The notes beneath the pieces are model-generated. The model saw only the letters and a list, made by a program, of their open reading frames with translations. It made no database searches and had not been told where the DNA came from. The position numbers and the translations under genes are program-made. Source: Amphiprion ocellaris (taxonomy: Eukaryota; Chordata; Actinopteri; Pomacentridae). From it: a stretch of 64,000 nucleotides of DNA. The stretch covers positions 17,809,796-17,873,795 of the forward strand of contig NC_072776.1 in NCBI RefSeq assembly GCF_022539595.1, read 5' to 3'. Each line of letters opens with the position of its first letter. The first letter of the stretch is position 1. Shown in pieces: positions 39,775 through 54,700 of this stretch.

Positions 39775-42700
39775 CAGTTTTGGTAGACAAGTTTTAAATA
39801 ATAATCATCCTGATCAGCAAGATACAGACACAGCTACTCAAGCAGATTTCAACCCTGGGAGTTGTAGCACAATTTATACACTCAACTCTAGTTCAATCTG
39901 AAGACACTAACACATTTGTGTAGTGGTTCCAAGGTGCTACACGATACTTTTTTGATGTCAAGATGTGTCATGTTATAACAAGGAAAACTTAGCAATTCAG
40001 CAATTCACCATGGTCTTGGACCTTGCCAAGTGTTAATGTCCTTGCAATTTTTTACTCATTGATTCATTTTACTTTTTGCCCTTTTCAAAGGTAGCATAGT
40101 TCCCAAAGTATAGCCAAAATACTTCAGGACTATGCAAAAGATTGCTTCTTTGTTCGGAACATTTTCTCCAGTTTCATCCAAATGATGACAGTAATAAGCC
40201 TATACCATCATGCACTGACAGAAAGCTGTAAACATTCCCAGGGTGTATAATAAAGCATCTAGTGGCTCAACATCTGCAGTGTTGCATAAGAAGAGAGAAA
40301 AGAAAACAGTCATCTTAGAACTGTGGATACTTTGACATTACATCTATGTGGTAAATTTCCCACTTTAAGTTTTCTGACTGAATATAGCAGACATGAATAT
40401 TTTTAGTGACTAAAATTCAGTCCTTTTGTGTTATTTCATTTAAAAAATAATTCAGTGTGTGACTCAGAGAAACTTTGCCCCTTCATCAGATGAATGCGAG
40501 AACAGCCTCCTAGTGTCAAACTCTGCATATTCATCATCCTGCACAGTGATCGGAAAATACTCAAGGACACTGACAATAAGGACAACACAATGTGGAGTGT
40601 CACATTTGACTTGAAGACTGTGCAATGGTTGGTTCTGTAATACATGAACGCTTTTTTAGCCACAGAGCCTGTTGGTACTCTATATCAGACTGAACGTGGA
40701 TATATCTTGGAGTTAGAGTAGGATATGCTTTGACAGATACTTACCTTATGGATTACATCTTATGATATGTAAGTTAGGACAAGCTCAAGTATAAATACAT
40801 GACTAAACCACAGCTGTGCACATGAATGTGCATGTGGTGCACACAGATGATGTGTCCATGTATTCGTGATTTTCTAGTGCAAGTCCCTCATGTTATCACG
40901 ACATTAGCCTTCATGCACACTTACTGAAAGGATGTGCAAATGACTTTTAAGATGAGATTTTCTAGCTATTTCTTCTTCAGTGGTAGTGTAAATGTTTTTA
41001 CAACCACACTGTCACTGCGTTGTTGTGAGCCGGTTTACAGGGTGTTAATATAATAGACACAGGGACTGGTTTTACATAACTTGTACATGTCATTATTATT
41101 CATTTGGAATTGTACAGTTTTATTGTTTAGGTGGCTCTCTGCTCTACTCACTTAACAATCAGCTGCATGCATAACAAAATACTTCTCAGAATTCAGTTGT
41201 TGCTTTACTGTGTATTTATGTTCTAGTTGATGGTCACTTAATGCAACATGTGGGCCAAAAGTGAGCATCTGCACTGAACTAGAAATAGAATTGATGTTTA
41301 TTTATTACCATGAACTTTACTGCAGTGCACTTGTCTTCATTCTTTTGCAAATTTATACAAGGTGCTGCAACGTGTAATCAGATCATTAATACAAATGGTT
41401 TGTGTGAGGTGCAGTGATTATTACAAGAATGTGTGAACATACAGGTGAACAAATGAGCTGCATTATACAAAGTACAAATGGAATGTGATAAAAATGTTGA
41501 TGTTTTATTATCAGATTGGCTGCAAGGTGACGGTGTTGCTCTTCATCTATTTTCTGGCAACCAACTATTACTGGATCCTGGTAGAAGGACTCTACCTCCA
41601 CAGTCTCATCTTCATGGCTTTCCGATCAGATTCCAAATACCTCTGGGGCTTCACGCTCATCGGATGGGGTAAGCAATAAAAGTACATTTCTCATATCCCA
41701 CTTATGACAGGATACCGCATGACTAAAGCATTTATTTTTAGTAATTCTCCTATCACTTTAGCTTATATGATGCCAATGCCTTAGGTAGCAGAGGTTACAT
41801 TTGCAAAACAGCCATGTCAGTTTTTGGTTGTACAGACAATACAGTGCAATAATATGTGTAATACAGTGCATAATACTTTCCTGCACCAATCCACAGAGGA
41901 AATTTATTCCTGGCCTAATATTTCTAGCCCTCAGTAGTGGTAATTGCCCTGTCTTCATTAATAGTTTTGCCATGTTTGGTGCAGGAGAAATCCAAGACCT
42001 TCCTTTCAAAATTGTTCACTCTGTACAGTCATTATCTCACATGTCATCATCCTGAAGGTAATTGTGTAGTTATAAAATATTTAATCACATCACAGCGACA
42101 GACTTTTGGAGTAAATATTTTGGCATTCCTCATAAAAATCTTTGTTATGTCCTTGCACATAAATGTGTAACATTTTTAAGACAAGTGGATAAAAGGTTTT
42201 TGTTCCTTTCTGTGAAACCACATTGACACATAGGGAGGGAAAAAAGGGGTCTTTATATTAGATTTTTGTCTTGTCTTTGTGTATTAGATTTGTTTGTGTT
42301 AATCGTGCTGCATAGTGTATTCTATTTAGAGAAAACCCTTGATGCACTGACAGGATTTTTTCCTGCTTACAATGTATGTCTATGGAGGGACTATGCATGA
42401 CTGCTCAATGTACATTAAAGGCAATTCATCTGTGTGACTTTATTTGACAGATATATATGTATTTTTATTTTATTTTTGCCATTTGATAAACAAAATGATC
42501 ATGATGTTAGAGTAAATTAAACCTCATTTAACAAAACAGTTAAAAAAAAAAAAACACGTTTTTTTCATGTCATTCTTATCATTTTGACACTGGTGTATTT
42601 CCTTTGGTACTAAAGGGCAAATCTGTTTAGGGGGAGTCATTTTTGGCTCCAATGCAGGATTTGAATGGCATTCAGATAGAAACAAGCACCAAGAATCGAA

Positions 42701-45700
42701 AACCATGGTTAAAATGGAATGCAGAAATGTGACAAACTAGGATTGTTTTCTAGTGCTTTGATTTGACAGTGGTTGTGTGTCTGTGCATCTTTGTGTCAGC
42801 ACATCAGAACATACACACACAAATGGAGGCCCAGTTACAAAAACATTGCTCTATAGCACTAATAGTAAATAATAAAAAAAAAAAACACATAGTACCCTAG
42901 ACTTGCTTCTGCTTCTGTTGTGCATGTGGTATTTTGAAGATGAAATGCATTTTTTGACACATGATGCTTGTTCCCCTCAATTTTCTTCCTGAAAACCTAA
43001 GACACAAATTACTTTTTCAGCACACATTTTGTTGACAGGATGAAAACAGCTGCAGATAAGAAGGGAAGAATGTTTTAGCAGTGACTTTGGATGAACTGCG
43101 CCTCATTTTCATTAATAAATTTAAATAAAGTTATCCATTCTGACATATGTTGAAGAGCTAGGCTTTGCAATGCCATTTGTTATGTAAATTTCTGGCTTAT
43201 TCAATATTTGTACCTTCATGTTAACGTGGAAGCCTAAAGATTTCTAGCTGATAAAAAAAGCTGAAGTACTTATTTCCATCAACAGCTACCATCAAGCGCC
43301 CATTGAGCAATCAATATAAGCCCTTCGCTCTCAGTGAAATAACTCAGCGACCACCAAGATCATGATTACATCTCTACACTTTCCTCTGTTCTCACACACC
43401 CACACCCTCTCTGCTTCTGCTCCTCTCCTTCTCCTTTGTGCTGCAGATAAGATGGAGTTCATTTCGAATGTCTCAGCAGAATATATATTGAAGATGGGGA
43501 AATGCTTACCACCTAATTAAAATTTCAGTGATTAATTATGCTAACCGTAATGGAGCTGCTGTATTTAAAAGATGTTAGCAGAATGATAGAGATGACATTT
43601 CCTCTAAGGGATCTGGCCTATAACCACTGTCACAATTCTAGCTCTTCTGCTGATGAAAGTGTGTTTTCAAGAAGCACCATGAGTAGTTTCATTTGCACTA
43701 AAATGCAATTTAGAAGCTGTGTTAGATTTCAGGGGTTATTTAATTTTGCAGTGATCTATATGTATTGTTAAAGTTATTTGAAAATGATATTAGGCAAAAA
43801 AAAAAAAAAAACACCAACAAAAGTCACATTTAATTTCTGTAACGTAAATATAAAGTATTTTTTTAATAGTCGTCACAGTGGTCTTTACCTCATTGTACCT
43901 GCCAGTTTGTTCAAATATTTGCTCATGCAATGAAGATGTGCCTAGTATCAAAATGTAGGTTAAAATTACACCTTTCATCTGTATCATGTAGGCTTGTTTT
44001 GACAATGACCTATCCCATTTGGTGATATCACCTTTGAGTGTTTATCCAAATTGCACTTTTTAATGATTTCTATGGTGAATTATCAGATAACGATAACACA
44101 TCCAGGATCTCAATGCTTGATTCTATTACTCTATGTCAAAGAAATTAAACTGCTGCAGTTTTGTTGTTGGAACTCTGATATTCCTTGTATATAGTTGTTC
44201 ATAGTTGGTTACCTGGAGTGAATGTAAACATTAGGGTGATTTTTGACAGTGCTCAAAAGTGTTTTTCATCTTTGAAAATTTCATGTGAACATAAAAAGTT
44301 AAAAGTGCTCAGAAATGTTGGAAAAAGTGATGCGTTTAAAAAAGAGTGAAATTTTGATGCACCCATATGTACTTTAAGAGCTGTAACATGGAAAATACTC
44401 ATGGTATGATGGTAAAATTTGGCTGACTTTACATTAAATGACATTAAATATATTCAGGTGACAGACTGATTGAGTTTTCTTGGAATGTCCCCACTATTAT
44501 TCACTTTACTCTATGGTTTCACTGTTGTGGCTGATATCAATGATTTGTAGCTTGTTGCAGCACCTGAGAATAACAAATCTAAACATAATCAAACACATTT
44601 AGAGCTGTTTCAGAGAATAACGTTGCTAGTCTTAATGTCCAATTTGATAAGTTCATACACAGATACATACAGACTGGACAAATCTGTACTGGCAATTTGT
44701 GTTTTATAAATGATTTATATAGAATTGATCGAACAAAAGTGGAGTGAAAGTGAAAATAAAAACAACCCACATAACTTAAGAAATCGTGCGGTCATGAGGT
44801 ATTTTAACAAGTTATGTGTCTAAACTTTTCACTGATTTTTAAATGAAGCAGTTCCGTTGTATGACCTGAAATGACAGTAAGAGTGAATATTAATGTGTGT
44901 GTCTGTGTGTGTGTAGTTTGTTTCTGTGTGCAACACGTAGTGGTCCTGTCATATAGCACTGTGTCATTTTAGAGCAGTGGAAAGAACCGAAACCTCCTTA
45001 CAGACAGAAAAATACTCTGTATGCACTCGGCTTAAAGTGCTGCTCCAGGGAGTGACATTACTGCTTCTTTTTAGTCACACATCAAGGCTGGTGGATAGGA
45101 AGTAGGTCATGATGGATGAAGGTGTAGTATGAGTATCATTATACCAGCAACGTGAGAGATTATTTAGAAATTTGTAGGATATGCTGCGTGGGATGCTTCC
45201 AAGGAACTGTATAGAAATTATTAGAGATGATGAACCTCAATGATGAAATTAAAGTACAGATCTTTGTGATGTGGCTGTATTTTCCCAACTACCTAGTGAC
45301 TAATTAGACCAATAAGTGAGCTTTGACTCTTTAGAACACTAAAGAGTATTTTAATAGATAAAACATAAGTTTCAGCCTGTCTCCTCAGAAGTTTTCACAC
45401 AGCCTGTGTGGTTTCCAGTCCTCTTAAGATGCACATACGTTTATTGAAAATGCTTAACAAAAACACCATCATACATTACAACTTAAGTGTTGTAATGTGT
45501 TTGAAATGCAATGTGAAAAGTGACAAGAAATGTGACAGTAAAAATGCAAACAACATATAAGGCACAGCTTATTGTCTGTTTTGTGTATTGTCAGGTGTTC
45601 CAGCAGTTTTTGTGGCAGTGTGGGCGATTGTCAGGGCAATGCTCGCAGATGCAAGGTGAGAGAACAAGTCACACTTTATCTATCTGAAGATCCTCTGTCA

Positions 45701-48700
45701 CATCATGAAAGTTAAGTGACACCAAGATTTTTGAAAGGTTAACAAGTCTAAAGGACATGGAGATACACACAATTAGTGCGTAATTGTGGTGACATTTGAA
45801 TCGTCAGTGAAATTCAATTAAATATGCATGCTTTTATGCACTGCAGTACTGAATAAATGTTGGAAAGTTATCATATCAGATGTTGTCAGTGTGTGAAGGC
45901 AGTTACTTAATATTAAAACTGAACTCTTCAGCCATAATTATCTAATGTATGTATGTTTGGAGAGAAGTGGGACAGCACTGGATGAAAATCCCCTCCTGTC
46001 TACTGTTCTGCACTGGGGAGAAAATATTCTGTTTAGGAGTCATGTGGCAGCCAGAGGCACTGGAGATGTTACATGGAAGGAGGAAAAAATGGATTCCACT
46101 GAATCAGCAAATGTTGGATGCAAATAATAGAAAAGAAATTGGAAAGGAAAGAGTCTGGCTTCTCCCACAGGGCAGCGATGCAACACCTCAGAGTCCAGCA
46201 TGAACCCCAAGAAATGTATTTTTCGGTGCACAACTTGTGTTTCTGCTGTTCTGCAACCCTGTCTGAAATCAGAGACTGTTATGATGAAACTTTTTTTTGT
46301 GACAGTTTCTAACTAAATTGCCAAACAATTTTCTCAATGAAGTTATGAATTTCTGTGGTACCAATTTAGTACTCAATCTGCCTCTCAGTAGCACCAGCCA
46401 CCTTCATCTTTGCTCTGCTGCTTGCTTCTCCTGCCTCTAACCTAATTTTCTTGTGTCACCTTGTATGCTTTATTTTTTTGTGCGTCACCTGCAGGTGCTG
46501 GGAGTTAAGTGCCGGTAATGTTAAGTGGATCTACCAAGTTCCCATCTTGACAGCGATTGGGGTAAGAGTGCAAGAGAGGGAGAGTTTTCTATCAGTTATG
46601 AATGGAGCTTGAGAAGTTTCCAAGATATCTGATATCTTTCAATAATGTCAGAAGTCACAATGAACTCCTTTTGAACTGGGTCAGTCATTCCAATTTGGAA
46701 GACGTTTGTGCGTCTGAGGTAGAGTGTCATTTTCTTGCCTTCCTCACTGAAAAATGCTTCAAGTGTGTTGTGTTTAAAAAAATAAATGCACACACTCTTG
46801 CCTAATTGGGGACTAACAAACGTATTAAGCAACCAAACAGCATTCTCACCACAGAACATTCATCAACTTTTAAGCACTTTTCTCAATAGGGCTCAAATTA
46901 AATGGTCTGCTTGGCATTTGGGATATTGAGTTGCAGTCATTGTTAGTCATTATCACAGCAGAAACACTTACATCATTATAAATTTTCAACACGGGAATTT
47001 GTTAGAGCAGGCAAAGGACTAGTTAAGAAGACAACAAGTTTAAATTTTTGTTGTGATAGTATTAGAATTTGTAGAATTATAGTTACAGTAGCAAGAAAAA
47101 GTGACTAAGAATCACCTGTTTTTCTGCATTAACAGGGAAGAAAATGTGGTTTCATTTTCACTTAAATCCTAGGTATTGGCATACACAGTGTGCCTGAGCT
47201 AATAACACGCACACACACATTTATATTATATGCAGATCAGACATGCACACGGTGAATTTTGAACTATTTCACCCTAAATGCTTCAGCTCAACCATATTTT
47301 TAGGATGTCTGATGCAAATGGCTCTCTTGAGGGCCATTCCACAGTATCTGTCATGGTTAAGGTTCATGCTCTCATTGGGCCACTCCAAATTCCAGATTTT
47401 GTTTGAAATAATTTATAGTGTATTTTTTTCAGGGATCATTCTGCCGCTGGGTAATTCATTTTTTACTGAGGCTTAGCTGAGGCACGACAATGTTGACATT
47501 ATCCTGGAAGATGCATCGTATTTCCCTTTGATGATTACAAGCTGTCCAGCAATGCAGGCATAAATTATGATGCTCCCTTCAGCTTTAGTATTTTATATAT
47601 AACAGTAGTGTTTGTATGCAGTGGCCTTCTCCCAATATACAAAGTGCTGCCTGCTCTTGCAACAAATCAACGTCAGTCCACAAAATATTTTCCTACTTAC
47701 TCTGTATAGTGTCAAGATGCTCTTTGGATAACCTGAGGTGTGCAGAGATGTTGCTTTTGGATAGTTGTAGCTACTCGGGGGTTCTTTTTTTTTTTGAAAG
47801 TTACTCCAGTTGGTGGAGTTTTGTTTTTCAGCCAAGACAAAGCATGGAGATAGGGGGAAAGAAATTACATAATTCCATACAAATACAATAAGTGCTAAAA
47901 AAGTATATACAGTGTTGGTACATAGGGTATGTATACCTGGCTAGTATGTAGGTAAAGTGCACATCTGAAAACACTGAATTTTGGACAGTCACTGTATGTG
48001 ACCACGAATAGCAGCTGTGTGCCATTGTAGTGTGTGAGTGGTCTCTATAGTCTTTAAGTGATGTACCTTAACAAAGGCCCTTTTAACATTTAGTGTTCTG
48101 TCGAAAGGTTATTCTTTGGGCATTTTTGCCTTTTATCATGGGGACAACTGAAGAGAGACAAGACAGCAGGGAGAAAGAGAGAGAGAAAGAATGACTTGCA
48201 GCAAACGACTTCCATACAAAATCTCATCAACATAGAAAGAAAGTTGTGTAAACAAAATGTAAGGTGTAAATCATTTTCTTTCCACTATTGTCTAGTGGCT
48301 TTCCTTTGGCTATAAAATAAGTAACAAGGATTCAAGGATATTTATTGACAAGCAAACAAACAAGAATTTGTCCCATCTACCATCGAAAAAAACAAGAAAA
48401 AAATGGGTTGGATTGTTGCCTTCGGCTGAGGAAACACAACACATTTTGAAAAAGGGTTTCATCACACAAGTAAGGAGAAACTTCACAGATATTGTTCTCT
48501 TTAATCACACAAACAATGGAGAATAATATTAAGATTATCAATAAGATTTTTGTGACAGAATGAGTAATCAATGAGCAGTGCAACACCTCATATAGAAACA
48601 AAACAGAGACTGTGGGCCAGTTCAGGAGGTTTAAGGCAGAATCTTAAACCTCCAACCAAATAATCTGGGATGACGGAATTTCCAACTAAGATCCCAGAAA

Positions 48701-51700
48701 CAGATTGTTGGGAGCAGTGAAACCAAAACTACTAGTGTTATCCTGGCTTAAAGGAAGCTGATATGGCCATCGTATAGCTCAAAAACTTTTTACTTAACAC
48801 CTCTAAGTTGAGTAGTTTGGCATATTTATATGCTACTAACTAAAATGCTAGATTAAGGCAAGGAAATATTGTTGTAATTCATTGACTGAGAATAGACTAA
48901 CACTCTTAATTACTTATCCATCCACCACCCATCTCTACTGTAAGGGAAATCTAGTCGTATCAGCATAATGTGCATGCCCTGTAATACACATAACACTTGC
49001 ATGCACTCATATGTCAAATAGACTGCTGTACAGAATATCATATTTTTTAATCAAAAATATATGACATGGATATTTTGGATTAAATGCTTTCTGTAGAGGT
49101 GCTGTAAGTAGCCACTGGCCCCAATATATCCATAAAATGCTGTAGAAAATCAAATCTAAGCAATGAAGAGTGATACTGACTGACTACACATACACATTTT
49201 CTAATTAATAAAAGATTCTACTGTGAATGAACCGATGTCAGATGCCACAGAAGAGATAATTATGAACAGCATCACTGCAACATGTCTTCCACTGACACAA
49301 GTGAACACAGATCTTCAAGCAGGGACACTTTAAAAAACATGTATGTGGTGCTGAACTCCGTGGGGATTGCACAACCAATAGCATCTGAGCACAGTTAGCC
49401 CTGCGACAGAATGCAGCCGTGGAGTTGTTGAACATGCGTGTTTTAATGATCTCAGTGTTACTGTAATAAGAGAAAAGGAGCACAGACAAGAAATGCTGAG
49501 AAACATTAAAGAAACTGGCTTAATATAAAGGCTGAGTCGGATAATCTTGTCTGCTACAGAGAGAAATTATGCAAACATGGTACTCAAAATGACATTTTCT
49601 TCCACTCAACATTTGCTCACTACAGGTGACACAGTGTATGTATGACAACAAGTGTCCTGTGTAGAAACATCAGGCATAAATATTTAATGTTGTGTGTGTG
49701 TATGCAAAAAAGTGTATTAAAGTGTCATCAAGAGAGCAGTGATGAATATGTAAAACATGCTCTTCGTCTCATGCTTTAATGAAAATCAGTCAGGATTAAC
49801 AATAAACTGTCTCTGGCTTTCATCCTTTATACAATGCATAGCTCCACTGCAGTATTCTGTCAGTATTGGAGCTTTCTATGAAATAAAACCAAATGTGTAT
49901 GTACATAGTTGCGATTCTCGTGAACATTTTACTTCCTGAACACCAGGACTTTCTATAAATTTAGCACTACATTGGCCCAGCTGTAGTTTTATCAGAGTTT
50001 ATGAGTCAAAGGTCTCTGTGACCTTGCAGAACAGGTTTTTGACCATAACTTAAGAATTCACACTGTACTTATGACATTTCACACTAATGTCTAATAGGAG
50101 AAAATTATAAAATTATGGCATTTTATATCCAAACAGGTAAAGGTCAAGTCTGGAGAGAGATATGGATGTAAACTACAACTTGACTGGTTGGTAAAAGGAC
50201 AACTGCGAGGCTGTAATTTCATGTATCAGTAATATTTTTGTCACAATATTTTACTGTCGTCTATTGCTGCATCTATCATTAGCTGAACATGAATATGTAC
50301 TGTATTCCATTTCAGTTCAGTTTAAATTTATTTAAATAGTATACACTGTTCATATACTAAGGTACCTAGTTTTTAAAGGTGCTTTGCTGGCAGGTGGTTC
50401 CGAGTGTCTTGGAGAACTTGCCACAGTTCTGCTGTGGATTTAGGCTGAGATCGGTGTCTTCTGGCTCTTCATGTAATCCAAGAGAGTCTTGATGATGTTC
50501 ACATCAAGACTCTGTTGAGACTCTGTCAAACCCTCAGTTGCAGGACTCTTGATTTGGAGTTCAAGGTAGCTCTGTATGACTTTGGCTATACAGAACCAAA
50601 GTCATACAGATTGTTTGGATTGTTGTCTTGCTGCCTTCATGAATTTGGGCGAGATCCAACCCCTCTCTGATGGTATTGCATGATGCATAAGAATATAATG
50701 CCTAAAGGCAATGATTTATGAAACATTTCGAATGCATAACGATGTTTATATTTCTTGTTCAGTAAACTTAGAAACATGCAGAACATTTGAGGAGACTTCT
50801 TTCTGTGTCAGTGCATGGTTTGAGTTGGTAGATATGATTATTCTGCACGAATGATGGCATTGATAGCCATCACACTCTGTGATGAGCAATATTTCTGTAA
50901 AGGTGGTCATATGGTGCTGTTTGTTTCAGTTTTTAATATTTTTACCTTTCATTACACAAATAGACATTTTCTGGATTGTCAGTCAGATGGAATTTTCTCA
51001 TTAATATTCATTCTAATTCCAAATGAAGCATCTTTTTCTTGGTACTATCAAGCATAGCCAGTTTTTATTTTTGTCCATTTATTCATGACAGTAATGAAGG
51101 AAAGATGAAGAGGAAATGAACAGAAAGTCTCTCAGTCAAATGTGTGCAGCTCCAGAGGAACTATGTCTTGAGGTGAAATGCTTCAAATTAAACAAATGAT
51201 ATTTGCAGAAAGAATGGTGTAAGTCTTGGCATGTTGCGGGTGTATTCTAAAGCTCATTCAGGCTCATTCAAGTGGGATATAGCATGAAATTGAAAGTACG
51301 ATGATTCAGGGGTCCAAGTCTTAAGCTGTAGAAAACACAAGCCTCAATTTGCACTTTTTGAATTACTTTGCCTGAGTCTCATTAACGTCTCTCAAAAGAA
51401 ATCCCAAAACTTGGCAGAAAAGACAGTAATTTTCCAACCTCGGTCATCTAAATGCCTCTAATTTCCAGCTCTTACTACTATTGTCTTTAAAATTTAGCTG
51501 CAGCCACCAAAGAGGTTTAGTATTTAATCCAACCTAACAATTCACAGACATTAAAATGCTGTAAGAAATACACAAAATATTACCAGAGTTTCTTAGAAAC
51601 ACACAATGTACAGCTCTGTTTTGTGTTACCACATTGGAGACATTTCATTATATACTGTTTTTATTATATAATTTGAGTTTTCTTTCTCTTTTCTTCTGTT

Positions 51701-54700
51701 TCAGCTCAACTTTGTTTTGTTTGTGAACATCGTGCGAGTGCTGGCCACTAAAATTCGAGAGACAAACGCAGGGAGATATGACACCAGGAAACAGTACAGG
51801 TTTGTACTAAAGTCACTAAATCCATAACACAAGCAGTTCTTATCGTGTCCAGGGTTGAATTTTGTTGTAAATTGTGTCATCCAGTGTCTTTCTTTGTCAC
51901 TCATTTTACATACAGTTGATCTCACAGTACAGCTGTCGTCCCTGATCTGTCATTCATTCTTTCATTCTGTTCCTGTGTTACTGTTGTTCACGCATTTATT
52001 AAATGCAGTTAAATCCGAACACCAAAATCAGCAGTGTCATAGTGCCTCTATGAATACTTAATGACTGTGGCTCTTTCAGCATCAAACCCACTGGAAAACA
52101 TGAATTATTAAATATTGATCAAAATATGCTGTTCCATATTTCAAAAAAATAAATAAAACAGACTCAGTAATTTTCTGAAAAAGTATTTCATAAAGCATTA
52201 TTAAACAAGATTATTTCATTGATACAGTGAATGCTGTGATTGACTCAAAATAAACCCTTCATGGTGTGGCCTTTTGATGTGTTTTTCCTAATTTTGGGAC
52301 AACAGTAGAGCTCTGTGCAAAGTGTTAAGTTTTATCTCTTGATGCACAGATGATGCCTCTTCAGATCCACTGATTATTGGTTTTTCATCTTTTCATGGAA
52401 TCGCTGACAAAATGAAAAATTCAGACCATCGCCAGAGTTATTATTGAAGCCTTTGGATTTGTTATATTTTTGTTTGTTTTTGTAGGCTTATGACCGAAGT
52501 AAGTTACACAAAGTCTCACTTATACATACAATACACATGCAGAGTTCATTGAGGCAAATAGACATGAACACAAGCTACAACTCCATGCTTAACTCCAACC
52601 TTTACTCTCACCTTAACCTTAAATGAAGACCCTAAAATATAGTTATTCATATTGCAGTAACTTGAGTTTTGTCTACAATGTGACTAAGTAACCAGATTTG
52701 TGTCAGGAGTAATGCATGCATATGTGCAATTACACCGATTTTCACATCTGCAATTATCATGATTAACCCAGACATCTGGGTGTCAGATAAAGACATTATA
52801 ATTACAGCGTACCTGACAGGAGAACAGTTCTGAATGCTGCAGACGAGCCTGTTTTGTGTAGATGTGCAGACAATTTGTCAGAATAGATGATAGTGATCAG
52901 GTGCAGTAAGCTGGAAACCATGGTTATAAGCCAAAATAGTCCTTCCAGGATTTTGCGGGCGTTTTTCGAGATTGTTGCAGCCTAAAATGCCTGAATTCGC
53001 GGCAGCTTTTCTAAAAAAATTGCGATGGAAGTTGCAATGTTTTAAGCTTATTTGTTGAGGTGAAATTGCGGGAGACAGTGACAATTGCTAAAAAAGTTGC
53101 ATTTTTTCAGCTTTTAGAACATGTTTCAACATCGTAATTGACAATATTTATTCCAAAATTAATTTTTTTTAACGCTCCAACCCATTTATACAAAAGCTGG
53201 CATACCATGCTGGGAAATTAGCAGCAGCCAGATACTAATTTAACATGAAGTGGTTGGTAGATTTAAGGCACAAAATGATAATTTACTACTGAATGAATCA
53301 CATTTGGACATATCTGTCAGTGGCCTAAAAAGTTAATTTCACTTTCTGGCACACACGTATTCACAGACACGCTCACGGCTTGTCGCGTCAATAAACAAGA
53401 AAATCACTCAGATAGCGCAGTACTCTGGCAAGACTGTTCATTTCCTGACCCTGCACTGAACACAGGCATGTGTTATGCACGTGTACGTTATGCACAGATA
53501 CCGAATCGCGTGACGGAAACATGTAGCGGGCGGCGGGAATTGATGGGTCTCAAAAACACCCCCACAATTTAATCAGTTGTTTCTTGTATCATTTCTGACA
53601 CGTGCACAGTGGTGGATTTGGAGTAGGATCACAATCATGTGATCATCAGCAGGCCGCTGAGGTAGCGTTCACTTGTTGCCATGGTTACCCTGCCGCTATC
53701 TCAATGAGAAATCCTTAACAAATCCGTGGATCCAAACTTTAAGCCGCATCACTGCCAAAATGTAATCACTTGGTCCTTGTGTCATTTCTGACCTTCCCTG
53801 AAAATTTCAACCAAATTCCTTAGTCAGTTTTAGAGTAATGTTGCTAACAGAGGAATGATTCACATATGCCGATCATCACATTACGCCGCAGTGTTCCTTG
53901 GCGGAATAATTAATCTAACTTACCTTCATTCTTTCAGAGCTCCAACAGATCTGGATGCAACAGTTTCCATCACGGTGATTTGCATGGTCTGTCGTCCGCT
54001 CGTTTCAGCCGTTCTCCTAATGTGTTTCGTGGTAGAGAAGTGTTTATCAATCAATTCTGTTTTGGGTTTTTTTGTTTGTTTTTTTAATTCCACCACAATA
54101 TTGCACTGGTGTAAAACAGCTTACTTCCACTTTGGCGAAGAACATCAGGGAATTAATTGTTTTGCATAGTCTCCAGGAGTAATTTTTGTTGGTAAATGAG
54201 AGACATTAGAATGGGACATGTCTGCATCTTCAAACCAAAAACAAGGAAGTGAATTTGGTGACGTACGTGCATTACGTTTGCGCTGGGGACTGCTATGATT
54301 GGTGGAGGCTGGCCAAAATTGCGGAAAAATTGCGATGATTGGACAAAATGGCAAGGTTGTGCTGAAGTCATGGAGATTGGTTGAATTCGCGCGATCGCAA
54401 CATTGCAAATTCCTGGAGGAACTGCCAAATATAGGACTTTTAATGCATGAAGGAAAAACTAAGTGAATTTAGCTTATCAGCCCATTAAATGACCATTATC
54501 AATTGTCATCATGCTAATGGATATTCCCAGTAGGTGCTGCATTCACATACGTAACCTAGAAGGTGCATTCACATCTATTGTGATTAGCTTTAAGCAGAAC
54601 ATAGCCCTGATAAGGTTGGAAACCTCTTGCAGTTGTGTGAACAAGTGCATGTAAATTATCTGGTGGAGTTGTCAACCAGGACACAAAATGAGGTTTTATT

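Larger units (their letters stand above)
46562..51704 (+). other. pth2r: pth2r intron 9
   Basis: 5,143 bp with two minus-strand Tc1 fragments (47330-47800, 50380-50700) and a perfect 11-bp hairpin at 48625-48653. Otherwise nothing recognised. Confidence 0.85.
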
